Source of the DNA: Varroa destructor
Lineage: Eukaryota > Arthropoda > Arachnida > Mesostigmata > Varroidae
Direction of reading: 5' to 3'
Length of the DNA: 64,000 nucleotides
Assembly (NCBI RefSeq): GCF_002443255.2
Contig: NW_019211456.1
Span: 34,535,795-34,599,794 of the forward strand
This document shows positions 61,715 through 64,000 of this stretch, in pieces. Positions within the stretch are counted from its first letter, which is position 1. Every line of letters starts with the position of its first letter. Under the pieces are notes generated by a model that was not told where the DNA came from, made no database searches, and saw only the letters and a program-made list of their open reading frames with translations. Position numbers and translations under genes: made by a program.

Positions 61715-61806
61715 ATGCATCAAGCGTTGGTACTGCGCCTAGCTTGTATGGCCTGGCTGGTTCAGGCTGTATGGACTAATGATCATGGACTCTCCTGGGA
61801 TGATTT
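61715..61806 (+). CDS. Secreted acidic protein, exon 1 (signal peptide)
   Basis: ATG at 61715 opens MHQALVLRLACMAWLVQA, a typical signal peptide with an n-region, a hydrophobic core and an expected cut after residue 18, followed by VWTNDHGLSWDD. An in-frame TGA at 61676-61678 lies upstream with no other ATG between, which fixes the start. The exon ends in phase 2 at a near-perfect donor (TT|GTAAGT, 61807-61812). The acidic run that begins here continues in the same frame into the exon at 63807. I do not recognise the family: the product enters the secretory pathway, but its function is unknown. The leader may contain further non-coding exons. Confidence 0.75.
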
Positions 61807-63806
61807 GTAAGTGATTTCCTTTTATTTGCAATATTTGTAATTAGTTGATCCGAAACGTTAGATAAAAAAAAACGTAAATTTACCTATGAGCAAATTCAGG
61901 CTAGTTGTTTTTGTAGCGTTCAATAGTATATAGTGATTAATGCATAAAGTTGCATAAGCTTGAAAAAGAGCGAAGCATCGCCGGACCGAATTCATTCGGG
62001 GGTTGTTGAGTACAAAAAAATGGGGAACTGAGAAATTTGGGTTTTCAGTGCCAAAAAGCTAGTAGTTTTATTTGCATTGATACAAACTGTTTCTTTACAC
62101 TGATACCACTGGGGGGACCCATGTAGCATCTACGTTAGCCCGGGGCTAATTAATGCAGGTTATGTGTCTACATTCATCCGTTAAGGCATACCTGGGAACA
62201 AAGCGAACGCTGGCAAACTGTGGACGCAGTAACAGATGCTTGCTTGACAAATATTTAGGATCATCATTTCAAATTGTCTGTAGCTAAAATGCAAGGAAAT
62301 CGCAACAAACGCGATGTGAATAGAAATTATTTTTCGTTGTAAAATTGATTATATTTAGGCCAACTAGGCCTGTGACTTAAAAATACCTAAAAGAATCATC
62401 ACTTTTCAAATATTCGGTAAATATAAATATTTAAGTGATAGATTGAGCGGTAGAAAGTCGTACTGTCCGAGAAAGTTTGACTAAAATGCTCAGCTTTTTT
62501 GCAAGCGCTCTAAAGTGAACGGCTTGAAAAATGTCTATGAAAATACACTAATAAACGGATCGTCATCTGGGTGAAGAACGAAACCAAATACTAACAAGTT
62601 AGAACAATGCTGCAGAAGAATTTTACGAACCAGCGTTTAGGCCTGTGCCTTATGTACAAGTACTAGTAACGTGCTTGCGACGGACAAGAGAGTTTTGAAC
62701 CCAACTCTCGTTCTGGGCTACTCGTAAAAGCATGTAAGAAACGTGGGCACAATTCGATTCGAGGAATCCTAGAGCACAGTAGAAATTAATATATATAATT
62801 GAGTTGACAGACTTTAGTCTATGGATTGCAAACACAATACTTTCAAGAAGACCATATAAGTTTGGACAATTGAGGCATCTGTAAGTTGCTAACAAGTGAA
62901 ATTTTTCGCGTATATTTTACACACTATGAGTGAAAATTAAAAAGCGTTCGTACTATTATAGAAAGGCTATGATATAGATGAATATAATTAATTTACGGGT
63001 ATCTCCTGCAACATACCATACGTATTAGGTCCGTGGATCATGTACAGAAATGTTCATATTGCTAAAAATAACGCCTCGTATAATTATAAAAGTGACTGAT
63101 AAAATTTAATGGTACGATTCGAATATACATACAAACCTTCCTCGAAGTTTTTTTGGGCGACGATGCCGGGAATTATTCGAGACTTGATCGTTTGTTACCG
63201 TTTCAACAAGACGGCCCTTTTTAAGTTTCCTTAAAAAGAAATTCGTTTCTTAGCTGTGAGAATAGTTAGCCATGGGCAATGATATCTTCATTCAATTCAT
63301 TTAATAGCCAAAAGATTTTGGGACGCTCGGATGGCTAATCCTAATCTCTACACTTAACTCAATACCTGAGCACGAAAACATTTCGGAGTAACTGGGCCAG
63401 GTGTCAACCCAATAGAGCCTGCATTCCATCGTTACCTGCTTGGGACGTTTGAAAAGTGGGCTTAAATCTAGATCGCCAACTGTTGTAAAACGCTAAAGTC
63501 AGTTTCGGTAAAGGCTGGCAGATGCCGCCTATTCTATGTTAATATGGTGCACTGTGTTCATCATCGCCTTAGCGGCACGTCAAAAAATGCATTCATGCAA
63601 AATGCGACCGGAAAAATCAGCATTAAATTTATAGCTTTTTTTCGGCTTTACGATGTAATCGTATACGATGAAACACAATGTAAAGTTCAAGAGTTACTAA
63701 AATGTGTCGTACTGCTAGATACATTATAGAAATAACCATATCAAATATGGCACACGCACTAAGTAGCTGAAGTAATATTGTGTTCTATTTTGTACATTCT
63801 ATTCAG
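61807..63806 (+). other. Intron 1 of the secreted-protein gene
   Basis: A 2000 nt intron with donor GTAAGT and acceptor TTGTACATTCTATTCAG. It is AT-rich with no other gene recognised inside; the frames at 62650-62895 (minus) and 63544-63729 (plus) have no motif. Confidence 0.7.
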
Positions 63807-63871
63807 GGAAGACGCGGAGGAGGACGTATTGGATGAGGTCCCCATTCTCGGAAGGTCAAGTGTTCAAATCG
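63807..63871 (+). CDS. Secreted acidic protein, exon 2 (partial gene)
   Basis: It joins exon 1 in phase (the split codon gives Leu31) and reads EDAEEDVLDEVPILGRSSVQIG. It ends after one base of the next codon at donor G|GTAGGT (63872). Residues 29-41 of the protein hold ten Asp/Glu in 13, a strongly acidic segment just after the signal peptide, such as occurs in propeptides and in calcium-binding matrix proteins. That is only an analogy. The gene continues past the right edge of the window, so the defining domains are not visible. The donor is weaker than that of exon 1, so the exact 3' boundary is less certain. Confidence 0.65.
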
Positions 63872-64000
63872 GTAGGTTGAATGGGCCTTTTTAGGTTACC
63901 TATCATATTTAATCCACACGTGCAATGTGTAGGACGACTTGGTAGCGATGAATCGAAATGCGTTCATCATTAGCTATTCGCAAAGCTGGCCTGTGTCAGT
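63872..64000 (+). other. Start of intron 2, cut by window edge
   Basis: Begins GTAGGT. No further exon of the secreted-protein gene is seen before the end of the window. Confidence 0.5.

Overview
This is eukaryotic nuclear DNA from an arthropod: AT-rich, gene-poor, with dispersed AT and GA microsatellites, TATA-driven genes and a spliced gene with GT...AG introns. The two clearest genes encode secreted chitin-binding cuticle proteins of the arthropod Rebers-Riddiford (CPR) type. Their extended core (GTFRSEAGNP, GSYGLTD, DGRQRVVNYVAD, GFRAS, KTNEPGT) is the form I associate with mites and ticks, often named adult-specific rigid cuticular proteins. A parasitiform mite such as Varroa or a relative is the best guess, but the species cannot be settled from the sequence alone.

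Layout. Positions 1 to about 47.7 kb form a long stretch with no gene I can recognise. It holds simple repeats, G-rich tracts, several hairpins and a few weak exon-like open frames. From 47.7 to 57.7 kb lies a small cuticle-protein cluster, all on the plus strand: an intact intronless gene (47802-48356), a decayed fragment of a third, divergent member (55318-55598) and a second intact intronless gene (56902-57450). Each intact gene has a TATA box about 60 nt before its ATG and an AATAAA signal downstream. From 57.7 to 61.7 kb there is no recognised gene, but there are striking perfect inverted repeats at 58418-58444 and 59053-59097. At 61715 a new plus-strand gene begins. Exon 1 encodes a signal peptide, a 2.0 kb intron follows, a 65 nt second exon encodes an acidic segment, and the gene runs off the right edge.

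How the genes work together. The two cuticle proteins are nearly identical through their chitin-binding domain and Ala-rich region and are expected to be secreted by epidermis into the cuticle, where they bind chitin. Their flanks are unlike each other while the coding cores match at 325 of 342 nt, which points to gene conversion or strong constraint after duplication. Nothing ties the secreted acidic protein to the cuticle cluster except position. No bacterial operon, CRISPR array, rRNA gene or convincing tRNA gene was seen.
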